DNA of 64,000 nucleotides from Ktedonobacteria bacterium brp13 (GTDB lineage: Bacteria; Chloroflexota; Ktedonobacteria; Ktedonobacterales; Ktedonobacteraceae): NCBI GenBank assembly GCA_015099395.1, contig AP024096.1, positions 1,550,001 through 1,614,000 of the forward strand. Reading direction: 5' to 3'. Each line of letters starts with the position of its first letter. Position 1 is the first letter of the stretch. Below the pieces are notes generated by a model that did no database searches, was not told the origin of the DNA, and worked only from the letters and a program-made list of their open reading frames with translations. Made by a program: the position numbers and the translations under genes. Positions 24,143-31,858 of the stretch are shown here, piece after piece.

Positions 24143-25528
24143 TCAAGGTTCAAAGCCAATATCCCGGAGAGCAGCATGCCAAGCCTCACGAGCTTCTGGA
24201 GACTTCATCAATCCACGAGGCAGAAAAGATTGCACTTTGTGCAAAGATGGATAAATGCCCTGAGTGTGAAGAGAAAGTACCACTTGTTGTATGTTTTCGC
24301 GTACCTGAGCAAGACGTTGGACCTTACGTTGTTGTCGATATTCTCGCGCCCGCTGCACTACCAATTTGCACTCTTCTGGAAAATGATACATGAGTTGACG
24401 AGCGTCCTCATAACCCAATTGCTGTGCTACGTGAGAGAGGGCCAGCGGCTCATTTTTGTCGTCTAAAGCGGCATGAAGAGCCTCCAGGCAACGTTCGCGA
24501 TCTAATCGCCGATTCTGACGATGAGGCAAAGGTGGGCAAAGCTCTGTCCCCTTCTGAACGATGAGTTGACGTGGATCGAGCTGACCATTCATCACCTGGA
24601 AGGGGGTAACTTGACACACATAACACAACTTGAGAATCGCTTCGAGCGTTGGGCTGTAGGTATCAGCAGGATCTATCCACCGATAGAGCACCGTCCTGTC
24701 AATACCTGCCGCCCGGGCCAGCCGTGAATGGCCTTTTTGCTCTCGAAGATACGCCGCAAGATGCCTGAAGAACGCTTCCCACGGGATCATGCCAGTACGA
24801 GAACAGGTGGCCTGTAATTCCTGGAGTATTCTCCAAACCCATTCTTGCCAGGTATGGTGTTCGTCGCTGACCTGCTGGGGAGAGTGCATATTCATATCGT
24901 TCCCAAGTCCATGTCCACAAGAAGTGCATTCCCCAGGTTGTGTTTTCCTCGAAGCGAAAACGAGTTGACATTTTTGGCAGTGGGGGCAGTGATCGATGAG
25001 CGGAGTCTGGTGCTGAGGACAGAGCGTCACCACCCGCATCATCCAATGAAGAGGCTGGTAGAGTGGTTGTCCATTTGCTCGCCAGTCAGAGATGCAGCAA
25101 GGGCACCAGGCTGGGGTCTCCCGCAATTGCCAGCGAGGAGAAAGATCCCCAACCCAGAACGGCAGTGTCAATAGCGGTAAATCTTCGCGGCTGGTCAGAT
25201 GGCTTAACACCCCAATCCAGGGTTTCGTTGCGACTCCAGCGCCATTGAGACTCATCGCCCATTTGGTCCCGAAGACTCCTACTGGAACTGCGAGGCGCTG
25301 GCGTTCGTCGAGTCGAGGAACAATTTCCTGAGCCACAAGCGCGCGCGGTGGGATATGATGCGTCCACCCCAGGCGATTGATATATCCTGTCAAGCTTTCA
25401 CACCAGGGAGTCTCAATTTCGTAAGGAGCCAGATCATAGAGCCGACTACGAGGCAGAGCACGCTCCTGTGGGAGTAGAGCGTGCCAGGTATTTCTGATCT
25501 GCACTATCATCTGGGCGGGCTCGCTCAT
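24143..25528 (-). CDS. tniQ: TniQ/TnsD-like target-selection protein
   Basis: This 461-residue protein guides a Tn7-like transposase to target DNA. The N-terminal TniQ domain includes ETPWCESLTGYINRLGWTHH. A zinc-binding region follows with CPCC (about 142), CPQHQTPLIDHCPHC (about 173-187) and CTSCGHG (about 202-208). The C-terminal half contains an XRE-like helix-turn-helix (SRLARAAGIDRTVLYRW) and further DNA-binding helices ending PEAREAWHAALRDIGF, as in TnsD rather than short TniQ. This suggests sequence-specific site choice. The start overlaps the tnsC stop by four bases. Confidence 0.88.
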   Translation of the reverse strand: MSEPAQMIVQIRNTWHALLPQERALPRSRLYDLAPYEIETPWCESLTGYINRLGWTHHIPPRALVAQEIVPRLDERQRLAVPVGVFGTKWAMSLNGAGVATKPWIGVLSHLTSREDLPLLTLPFWVGDLSPRWQLRETPAWCPCCISDWRANGQPLYQPLHWMMRVVTLCPQHQTPLIDHCPHCQKCQLVFASRKTQPGECTSCGHGLGNDMNMHSPQQVSDEHHTWQEWVWRILQELQATCSRTGMIPWEAFFRHLAAYLREQKGHSRLARAAGIDRTVLYRWIDPADTYSPTLEAILKLCYVCQVTPFQVMNGQLDPRQLIVQKGTELCPPLPHRQNRRLDRERCLEALHAALDDKNEPLALSHVAQQLGYEDARQLMYHFPEECKLVVQRAREYRQQRKVQRLAQVRENIQQVVLSLHTQGIYPSLHKVQSFLPRGLMKSPEAREAWHAALRDIGFEP

Positions 25529-26688
25529 CCGGCCCGATCCTGCTCATCAGAACTGACTCCCCCTCCAATCTCATCACGACCTGGCCCGCGTTTTCCTGGT
25601 CGGAGGGCAGAGCTTGGGGATGAGGACTGGTCCTTTTCCTGCATCTGTTGAGAAGAAGCAGGTCGCGAGCCCCTCAACCCGAGAAGAGTGAGAAGCCGTT
25701 CGTCCGCACCAGCAGTTTCGGCAAGCTCCGTTTCGCTTTCCAGGGCATCCCTGAGCGCTAGTTCAACTCGTGCTTCTGGCAGAGCCGTTTTCCGTAAATG
25801 CGAAAGGGTCACAGTCTTCTTCTTTTCCGTGAGAGCAAGGGCGAGTGCTCGATTCAGATGCATTTTGACCAGGCCAACGCATCCAATGCTGCGAGCATAC
25901 AAAAATTCCCATTGGTCAACTAATTGAGGCTCTTGTTCCACCGGAAGTTGGCGCTGGAGTGCCCACAACACGCTCCGAAATGCCTGTGCTTCCTCTTCAT
26001 GGGCGGCATCATAGCGAGGAAAGTGAATATCGACGCTCCGACAGGCTAATTGTGCATTGATTTTCCGAAAGGGACGGAGTTCGTAGGTGCCTACCAGAAG
26101 ATGGCTGACCCCAGTAAGATTCTCAAAATATTTGAGGTGATCAAGCTGATCCTGGAGATATCGCCCGCTGGACGTTTTTGCGAGATGATGGGCTTCATCC
26201 ACAATGAGGGCGATGGGCCTGCGCTGGAGTAATGCCGTTTCCATCGCTTCTCGCAACTCGCGTTCTCGGATTCTGGCAATTTTGCCATCCACGAAAGGGT
26301 CCTGGAGTCCTCGTAAGATCGCCCGGTAGTAGGTGCGCCAGTCAAAACGGCTGGCATTGGGTCCTGCTGCGGTAATGCTAGCAAAGGGAATGAAGCTCGC
26401 ATCGCGTTCCATCTGACTTTTTGCCTGCGCAAGAAGCCGTTCTTCCAGTAAACGGATGAGAGTCGTCTTCCCAACACGGCTCGGACCAATCACCAGAGCC
26501 ATCGTTCCTGGCCTTCTTCTGCTTGCTCCTTCACCTGGAGGACAAATGGTTTGGACAATGTGATCTAAGACCTGCTGTAAATGAGGATGTTCAATGAGGC
26601 ATTGCTGCTCAAAGTACTCCTGGCGCGTCCCTGCTGGCTGGGCCAGCAAGTCGGATGGGAAACGATCTGGCTCCCCTGACACTCCCAC
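25525..26688 (-). CDS. tnsC: TnsC/TniB-like AAA+ ATPase
   Basis: This is the regulator ATPase of a Tn7-like transposon, linking the target selector to the transposase; about 387 residues. Walker A is GPSRVGKTT (residues 68-76), Walker B IALIVDEAHH (159-168, Asp164-Glu165), and a sensor-like LLVGTYELRPF follows. The start is a GTG with GGAGGAA six bases upstream. The C-terminal 60 residues are low-complexity and charged (SSQQMQEKDQSSSPSSALRP), probably the contact region for TniQ or TnsAB. It lies 21 bases after tnsAB and overlaps tniQ. Confidence 0.88.
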   Translation of the reverse strand: MGVSGEPDRFPSDLLAQPAGTRQEYFEQQCLIEHPHLQQVLDHIVQTICPPGEGASRRRPGTMALVIGPSRVGKTTLIRLLEERLLAQAKSQMERDASFIPFASITAAGPNASRFDWRTYYRAILRGLQDPFVDGKIARIRERELREAMETALLQRRPIALIVDEAHHLAKTSSGRYLQDQLDHLKYFENLTGVSHLLVGTYELRPFRKINAQLACRSVDIHFPRYDAAHEEEAQAFRSVLWALQRQLPVEQEPQLVDQWEFLYARSIGCVGLVKMHLNRALALALTEKKKTVTLSHLRKTALPEARVELALRDALESETELAETAGADERLLTLLGLRGSRPASSQQMQEKDQSSSPSSALRPGKRGPGRDEIGGGVSSDEQDRAG

Positions 26689-26709
26689 TTGGCTTCCTCC
26701 ATTCTGGTT

Positions 26710-29268
26710 TTAGAGCTCGATCCGCTTGAGCACAAGCAGATTTTCATAGGGGTTGTTCTTTTTCGGGAGAGCGAGGGCAGCAGGTTCGCTCTCGTCGCCT
26801 CTCTCTTCAGCGAGGTGAGGCTCAATTGGTGCCGTCTTCCCTCCCTCTAACACGGTCAGCGCAGCTCTGGTCTCTCGATCATGGCGTTGCTGGCGTAACA
26901 ACGTTTCGATTTCCACGTTCTCTCGCCGGAAAGCAGCTAATTGCTTCTGGGTTAGCTCCGTTTGTTCGCGCCCAGATGTGATGCGGTTACGCTTACGTAA
27001 TTCTTCCGCAAGCAGTTGCAATTCGCGTTCCGAACATCCCGTAAACTCTGTGTAGGGGCAGTCACACTTCCTCCACTTGTGATCAATGTAAGCAAATCCC
27101 ACACTCACATTAAAGGGATCGTAGCGCACCTTGACCTGCCGGTTCTCGACCGTTGGGTCACGCATGGCCTCACACCAGTAATCCAGGTGATTGATTCTGA
27201 CGCCGACCCCCGGAACGACTTTAGCGGTTCCTTTCCGGGTGGTCGGAAAGGTTGCCATCCGAAAGGTCTCATCGTAGAGGATTTCCTTGTGAGCGCGCAG
27301 CCCATCGCGCTCGATTGATCGTTCATATGCTTGGCGCGGTGTCATGCCCAGCGCTGGATGCCGGATGGTTTCATACTCTTCATCAGCCCATTGTTGCACT
27401 CGTTCAGCGAGTCGTGGGAGCGTCCACACGGCAAGGCGACGGGGATCAGTCGTTCTGGTCATCTGTCGGGGTTCGCGTGTTGCCTGCGTATTCCCAAGTA
27501 AATGATAGAGGACGGTGGTATCCAGGGAGCCGAAGAGCCTTTCTTGTGGCGAACCGAACCGTGGTTCCGACGCCGGGCGTTGCTGTTTTCGCACTTGATA
27601 AAGCGCGAGTAATTGCTCCAGGTAGACGCTCTGAAATTCGGGACCCCCATCGACCACCAGAGCAGTTGGCAAGCGCCCATACCGTTTCACGCACAAGCGC
27701 AAGGTCATCATACATGAGCGGTAGGAAGGAGGATCAAAAGTCAAGTAGAATGCCGCAATCCTGCGAGGAAAGGCGAGAATGAGCAGGGTTAACCAGCATT
27801 TCCCAAGAACCTGGCCTGTCCTGGAGTCACACAGAGCCAGGTCGAGTTCCGTATGATCAATATGTGCCAGTCCCCATGCATAGGTTCCATGGCGGCTGAT
27901 CGTCTGCTCCTGGTCGTGGACGTAATCCTTCAAGGGGTAGGCTGCGCGCGTTCCCTCCCGCGCTAGCGTTTGTTCATACGCGGCTTTGTGACGCTGGGCT
28001 TCCAAGTAAAAGGTCTGCTGGCTGACTGGCTTGAGAGCGCTTTCCTCTGAACATTTGAGATATTCTCCGTAGGCTCCACGTTTAGGCGCACGCCGGACCG
28101 TATCGTAGTGCGTTTCCAGCACCTGATGAATGAGGTCGATCACTTCGGTAGAGATTTTTCGGTTTCCTCCGCAGTTGTGATAGTGGGGCAACAGGCCAAG
28201 AAAGCCGTTTCCATAGGTCACTTTAGCCTCACGGTACCACTGCTGCCAGCGGCGTCGGGTCCGCGCCGGAACGGCCGCTCGTGCTTCTGCGGTTCGCGCC
28301 TGTTCCTCGTCGTCATACTGTTCAGGATGGATGACCCGATTGCGGAACACCGCTGTCGCAGAATCAGCATCGTTAGCTTGTTCAAACAACGCTTGGCCTT
28401 CGCGTGTGAAGCGCGAGGAGGTTTCTGTGGCAAGGGAAAGCAGCCCATGGTCGTGGGAAACGGGAGGAACAGGGTCTGGCGTTGAGTTTTCTTGGCGAAA
28501 AACAGGCGCATGTGCTGGTTCCGAGAGCCGATAGCGCCCCAGATCGACAAACAAATCATGTCGGGCAATCGCAATATTGATGAGATCAGTAGGGATATCC
28601 CCCGCTACCTCCCGGAGATTTGCAAGAGTGATGCCTGGCTGTTCATCAACCAGTTGGAAAAGAACGGCTAAAGTCTGTTCAGGGACATGGAGTTGCTCGA
28701 CATGCTGGTAGTAATCCTCCAGATAGAGGGCGTTGTCTTGCGCAACCCAGTTAATCTGATCGGAGGACCAGACGCGGTATGTCAGGCCATACGTCGCAGC
28801 AAATATTTCACCTGGTGGACAGTGCCAGACCCCCTGCTCATCCCTGGCGAAGCGGTTGGGGCGCGCCTTTGCCTGCTTGAGTAACTCTTCAAGGGGCTTA
28901 CACTCAATCCAGCCGCATTCCTCTCGGCCAAAGATAAAGTAATCGGCAGTATGCATTGGTCGTTGGAGGCGGCCACGTTTGTCCAGGTACTCCAAGGGAA
29001 TGGAAGGCGGCTGGTCCCATATTTCTAAAATAGCGTCATCGTGCTCGGCAGCCAGTAAGAAAGCAAACTCGACTTTGGCACTCTCTGCTTTGATGATGCA
29101 TTGCATCTTCTTCGATGGATACCAGACTGGCATATTGCCGTGATGTGCTCCAGGAGTACGACTTGGGGGCGATGAGCGAATGGTGTCGAGGAGTTCTTGT
29201 GTTTTTTGAGGAAAACCAAATTGACGGCAGTATGCCAAAAAAGCCGTGCCGTCGAGAGGTCGAGGCAT
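26710..29268 (-). CDS. tnsAB: TnsA-TnsB fusion transposase
   Basis: One 852-residue protein joins two Tn7 functions. The N-terminal part matches TnsA endonuclease: AESAKVEFAF (Glu62), HTADYFIF (Asp109) and IECK (Glu122, Lys124), followed by a winged-helix-like region to about 250. The C-terminal part is the TnsB/Mu-type integrase: Asp471 in HIDHTELD, Asp540 in VVDGGPEF and Glu576 in SPQERLFG, a D-69-D-35-E spacing. Both active sites appear complete, so cut-and-paste transposition by a single polypeptide is predicted. GGAGG lies six bases before the ATG. It leads the transposition operon. Confidence 0.9.
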   Translation of the reverse strand: MPRPLDGTAFLAYCRQFGFPQKTQELLDTIRSSPPSRTPGAHHGNMPVWYPSKKMQCIIKAESAKVEFAFLLAAEHDDAILEIWDQPPSIPLEYLDKRGRLQRPMHTADYFIFGREECGWIECKPLEELLKQAKARPNRFARDEQGVWHCPPGEIFAATYGLTYRVWSSDQINWVAQDNALYLEDYYQHVEQLHVPEQTLAVLFQLVDEQPGITLANLREVAGDIPTDLINIAIARHDLFVDLGRYRLSEPAHAPVFRQENSTPDPVPPVSHDHGLLSLATETSSRFTREGQALFEQANDADSATAVFRNRVIHPEQYDDEEQARTAEARAAVPARTRRRWQQWYREAKVTYGNGFLGLLPHYHNCGGNRKISTEVIDLIHQVLETHYDTVRRAPKRGAYGEYLKCSEESALKPVSQQTFYLEAQRHKAAYEQTLAREGTRAAYPLKDYVHDQEQTISRHGTYAWGLAHIDHTELDLALCDSRTGQVLGKCWLTLLILAFPRRIAAFYLTFDPPSYRSCMMTLRLCVKRYGRLPTALVVDGGPEFQSVYLEQLLALYQVRKQQRPASEPRFGSPQERLFGSLDTTVLYHLLGNTQATREPRQMTRTTDPRRLAVWTLPRLAERVQQWADEEYETIRHPALGMTPRQAYERSIERDGLRAHKEILYDETFRMATFPTTRKGTAKVVPGVGVRINHLDYWCEAMRDPTVENRQVKVRYDPFNVSVGFAYIDHKWRKCDCPYTEFTGCSERELQLLAEELRKRNRITSGREQTELTQKQLAAFRRENVEIETLLRQQRHDRETRAALTVLEGGKTAPIEPHLAEERGDESEPAALALPKKNNPYENLLVLKRIEL

Positions 29269-29394
29269 GATACCCTCCTATCACCCAAAGTCATCACGTG
29301 ACCTAATTATCTATCCCTACCTACGATACAAAAAGCGTACCATATTTCGATGTGCTTGTCGAGATCTGATCCAAGTTCTTTTCTCGTTGAAATG

Positions 29395-29429
29395 CGGCCA
29401 CACTCATGTTGGTCAAACGGCCACACTCA
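29395..29429 (-). promoter_or_regulatory. Right-end transposase binding repeats, outer one split by a MITE
   Basis: CGGCCACACTCATGTT (29395-29410) and CGGCCACACTCA (29418-29429) are complements of the left-end repeats. The outer copy continues as ACACTCATGTTGAATCTGCA only after the MITE, at 29562-29581. Confidence 0.7.
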
Positions 29430-29561
29430 GGCTCTCCGTCACATTTGGTGAAGGATGAGCTTACCACGGGCATTCCCTTTTTTGCAATTCGCTCCTGAAG
29501 CCATATAAGGTTTTCCCGATTTTGTTATTGCAGAACTTATCACCAAACCTGACGGAGAGCC
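29430..29561. mobile_element. 132-bp MITE inserted in the Tn7-like right end
   Basis: The ends GGCTCTCCGTCACATTTGGTG and its imperfect complement (tips GGCTCTCCGTCA identical) are flanked by ACACTCA at 29423-29429 and 29562-29568, a 7-bp (possibly 8-bp) target duplication. It therefore inserted after the Tn7-like element and may disable its right end. Confidence 0.8.
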
Positions 29562-29845
29562 ACACTCATGTTGAATCTGCATTTCGCCAGTGGTATCACT
29601 TTTGAGCCAGATCCAAGTATTTCGACAAACCACACCTGGTCCATCCTTGATTGGAAGACCATCTATCTTGTTCCGATACTTAATTGACGTTAAGTTCTCC
29701 TGATGTCATTATTGGCCTAGAAATTATTGAAGCTTGATAAATTATCTGTTTAATCATACTGCTTTATATGTATGTTTTACCGCTATCCCTTAAACCACTT
29801 TTCCGTATGGTCGGCGACGAGGTCGCCCTCGCCACCGCCAATCCC

Positions 29846-29880
29846 AAACCGTGCATAATACTTTCGCATTACACGGCTTT
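29846..29880 (-). ncRNA. Domain V of group II intron A
   Basis: The minus-strand sequence begins AAAGCCGTGTAATGCGAAAG and closes with TGCACGGTTT. It has the AGC-type catalytic triad region and GAAA tetraloop expected of domain V. Confidence 0.85.
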
Positions 29881-29891
29881 TCAGTGTATGG

Positions 29892-30791
29892 TCATTTGAT
29901 ATTGATACCTGCGCTGGCGAGTTTGTCGAGCTTTTCGGCATCTACAAACTTGGCATGGCGCTCATCGTGGCAATGGCGATGAAGGAGCATCTTGTTACTC
30001 AGGTCGTTGTTGTTTCGGTTCCGATCAATATGATCGACTTCCAAGATATCCTCATCTTTGAAGTGCAGTTCACACCAGCGACATTTTCCCTGTTGCTTTT
30101 GTAGAAGTTGTGCCTTTGTCTCATGCATCATTGGATGTTTCTTCAGACGTTGACTCCAGTACAGCAGCTTACCATCGTATGGACTCGCCGTTCCCTTTAC
30201 CTTGCTATACCTCTGAATAGATGTTTTACTGTGCATTCTCATTTCTACACCTTTAGGTGTCACAAACACCCACTTTCGTTTTTCCACTTGATGCCAGTAT
30301 TTCTTCACCACCCATTGGCTTCCTTTGTTGGGGTGTCTGGCCTTTGCCCAACTCATGAGTTGTTCCCACAGGATCGTGTCACATCGTTTGAAGACCGCTG
30401 ATGCAATCGATGTCTTGTAGTAGGCTGCCCATCCCCAGATGACAGGGTTCAATTCTTTGATCAGTTGTTCTTGCGAAGCTGACCGAAGTGTGCGTAGGTG
30501 TTCTTTGATGACAAGGGTATGTCGCTTTATCGCTTCTTGGCTAGGTCTGATGATGGTTTTGAAGCCTAAGGCATCTCTATTCACCTTTCTTCCTGTATGT
30601 GTTTTCCCTACAGGAAACTGACGAATGGTGAATCCTAAGAAATCAAACCCGACCTGTCCTTGATAGGGGGTGAGGGTATGCGTTATCCGCGTTTTCTTAG
30701 CATTGAGAGAGAGCCCCACGTCCTGTAACCATTGTGTGACTCTGTCCGCTGTTTTCTGTAGCTCTTCTCTATTGGAGTGGAAAATCACGAA
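29892..30791 (-). CDS. ltrA: Intron A reverse transcriptase/maturase, C-terminal exon
   Basis: This is the second part of the intron A encoded protein. It starts directly after intron B with FVIFHSNREELQKTADRV, which continues the YADD-FVIF strand of the polymerase palm. The segment contains the rest of the palm and thumb, the maturase X domain (LNPVIWGWAAYYKTSIAS), and an HNH nuclease with CRWCELHF, LEVDHIDRNRNNND and LLHRHCHDERHA. Joined to 35657-36505 in phase, it gives an uninterrupted frame of about 582 residues. Without splicing of intron B, this part cannot be translated as one protein with the N-terminal half. Confidence 0.85.
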   Translation of the reverse strand, partial: FVIFHSNREELQKTADRVTQWLQDVGLSLNAKKTRITHTLTPYQGQVGFDFLGFTIRQFPVGKTHTGRKVNRDALGFKTIIRPSQEAIKRHTLVIKEHLRTLRSASQEQLIKELNPVIWGWAAYYKTSIASAVFKRCDTILWEQLMSWAKARHPNKGSQWVVKKYWHQVEKRKWVFVTPKGVEMRMHSKTSIQRYSKVKGTASPYDGKLLYWSQRLKKHPMMHETKAQLLQKQQGKCRWCELHFKDEDILEVDHIDRNRNNNDLSNKMLLHRHCHDERHAKFVDAEKLDKLASAGINIK

Positions 30792-30850
30792 GTCGGGTAG
30801 GCCGCAGGCGAGGTACTGTGTGCGCAGCCCTTTTCCCCCGGCCCCCCGCC

Positions 30851-30885
30851 GAACCACGCATGCCCGTTTCCGTAGCACGTGGCTC
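30851..30885 (-). ncRNA. Domain V of group II intron B
   Basis: The minus strand begins GAGCCACGTGCTACGGAAAC and ends GCATGCGTGGTTC, a domain V hairpin with GAAA loop. Its sequence differs from A and C, so B belongs to a separate lineage. Confidence 0.85.
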
Positions 30886-30895
30886 TCCAGTGTTT

Positions 30896-31776
30896 TCATG
30901 TCCCTGTCCGGTATCCGCTAAAGCTCCCAGCATGAATGTCATCATGGCAGGAACGACAAACGATTAACGTTTTGCGTCGTCGTGCCGCCATAATATACAT
31001 CCATCGTGGACGCTCCCTCTGTCCTTTCTGTTGGAGATCCTTCAAAGCTCGAATATGGTGGACTTCCACCTGTTCGTGCGATCCGCAGAGTTCGCAGGTG
31101 TCTGCGAGTAGCCGTTTTTCTAGCTCTGATCGATCTCCCCAGATCGGGGCGATGGTGTCGGCGAGAATTGCTTTCGTGTTTCGGGCAAGCGAAATGCCCC
31201 CCCAATGGGCTGTCAGTGGCCGTTTCCCTTCCCGTTCTACTGTCACCTGAAGGACCTTTCGTGGTCCATCAACTGTTTCCATCATGGTTTCGTAGCGGTC
31301 ATAGATCTGAGAAACCGTGATGCGAAGTTTCTCAGCGAGCGTGGCCACTAATGAGCGCTCCATCACCCATTTGAGCCGATTGAGTTGGTAACGGTTGACT
31401 GCCAGTTGGTAATATTGCGCCAGTCCCCGGTATTCCTGTTGATATTGAGCGATGATACTGTAGCAAGTATCTTCGCTCCGTTCCTTTCGGGCCACAGGTT
31501 TGCCGTGGCGACGAAACTGCTGGCTTTTCGCTTGTATGACCTGCGCAGGCACTTTCAGTCCAATTTGTCCATTGATACTACGATGCCTATGCCGGTCATG
31601 CTTGCGATTGTTGTTGAGAACAACGATGTCGTAACCGAGAAATTTTGCCGGATTGCTCCGTGCATGAGTAATGAGCGTCTTTTCCTCGGAAAGCGTCAGA
31701 TGAAGTCTTTCCTTGAGGAATACTCCTACTTGGTGTTTGATTTCTTCGGCTTCTTTACGTGGTCCACTAAAACCAA
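30896..31776 (-). CDS. ltrA: Intron B reverse transcriptase/maturase, C-terminal exon
   Basis: This is the second part of the intron B protein, resuming directly after intron C as GFSGPRKEAEEIKHQVGVFL. It includes the thumb (LSEEKTLITHARSNPAKFLG), the maturase region (YSIIAQYQQEYRGLAQYYQL), and a C-terminal zinc/HNH-like region (CELCGSHEQVEVHHIRALKD with CRSCHDDIHAG). Joined with 34229-35138 across the phase-1 junction (ATT codon), the frame is open for about 596 residues and reads YADDWLIGFSGPRKEAEE. It is therefore intact but dependent on splicing of intron C. Confidence 0.85.
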
Positions 31777-31817
31777 GTCGGGTAGCCAGAGGACATTGCT
31801 GTCCCCCGGCCCCCTGA

Positions 31818-31851
31818 GAACCGTGCGTGCGCCTCTCAACGCACACGGCTC
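31818..31851 (-). ncRNA. Domain V of group II intron C
   Basis: The minus strand begins GAGCCGTGTGCGTTGAGAGG and ends CGCACGCACGGTTC, a typical 34-base domain V hairpin. The domain VI stem and the 3' splice site follow within 45 bases. Confidence 0.9.
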
Positions 31852-31858
31852 AAGCACA

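Larger units (their letters stand above)
24089..29581. mobile_element. Tn7-like transposon with TnsA-TnsB fusion, TnsC and TniQ
   Basis: Both ends share about 51 bp in inverted orientation, starting TGCAGATTCAACATGAGTG inward and containing two 16-bp repeats 23 bp apart. Between them are only three transposition genes on the minus strand: fused tnsAB, tnsC, and tniQ, each next to or overlapping the next. No cargo, Cas genes or CRISPR repeats are present. The right end has been interrupted by a 132-bp MITE (29430-29561). I find no matching 5-bp target duplication outside the tips, so a flank has probably been rearranged. Confidence 0.85.

Noticed and set aside
24089..29581. CRISPR-associated transposon (CAST)
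   Set aside because: The gene set TnsAB-TnsC-TniQ would fit, but no cas gene and no regularly spaced repeats were found in or next to the element.
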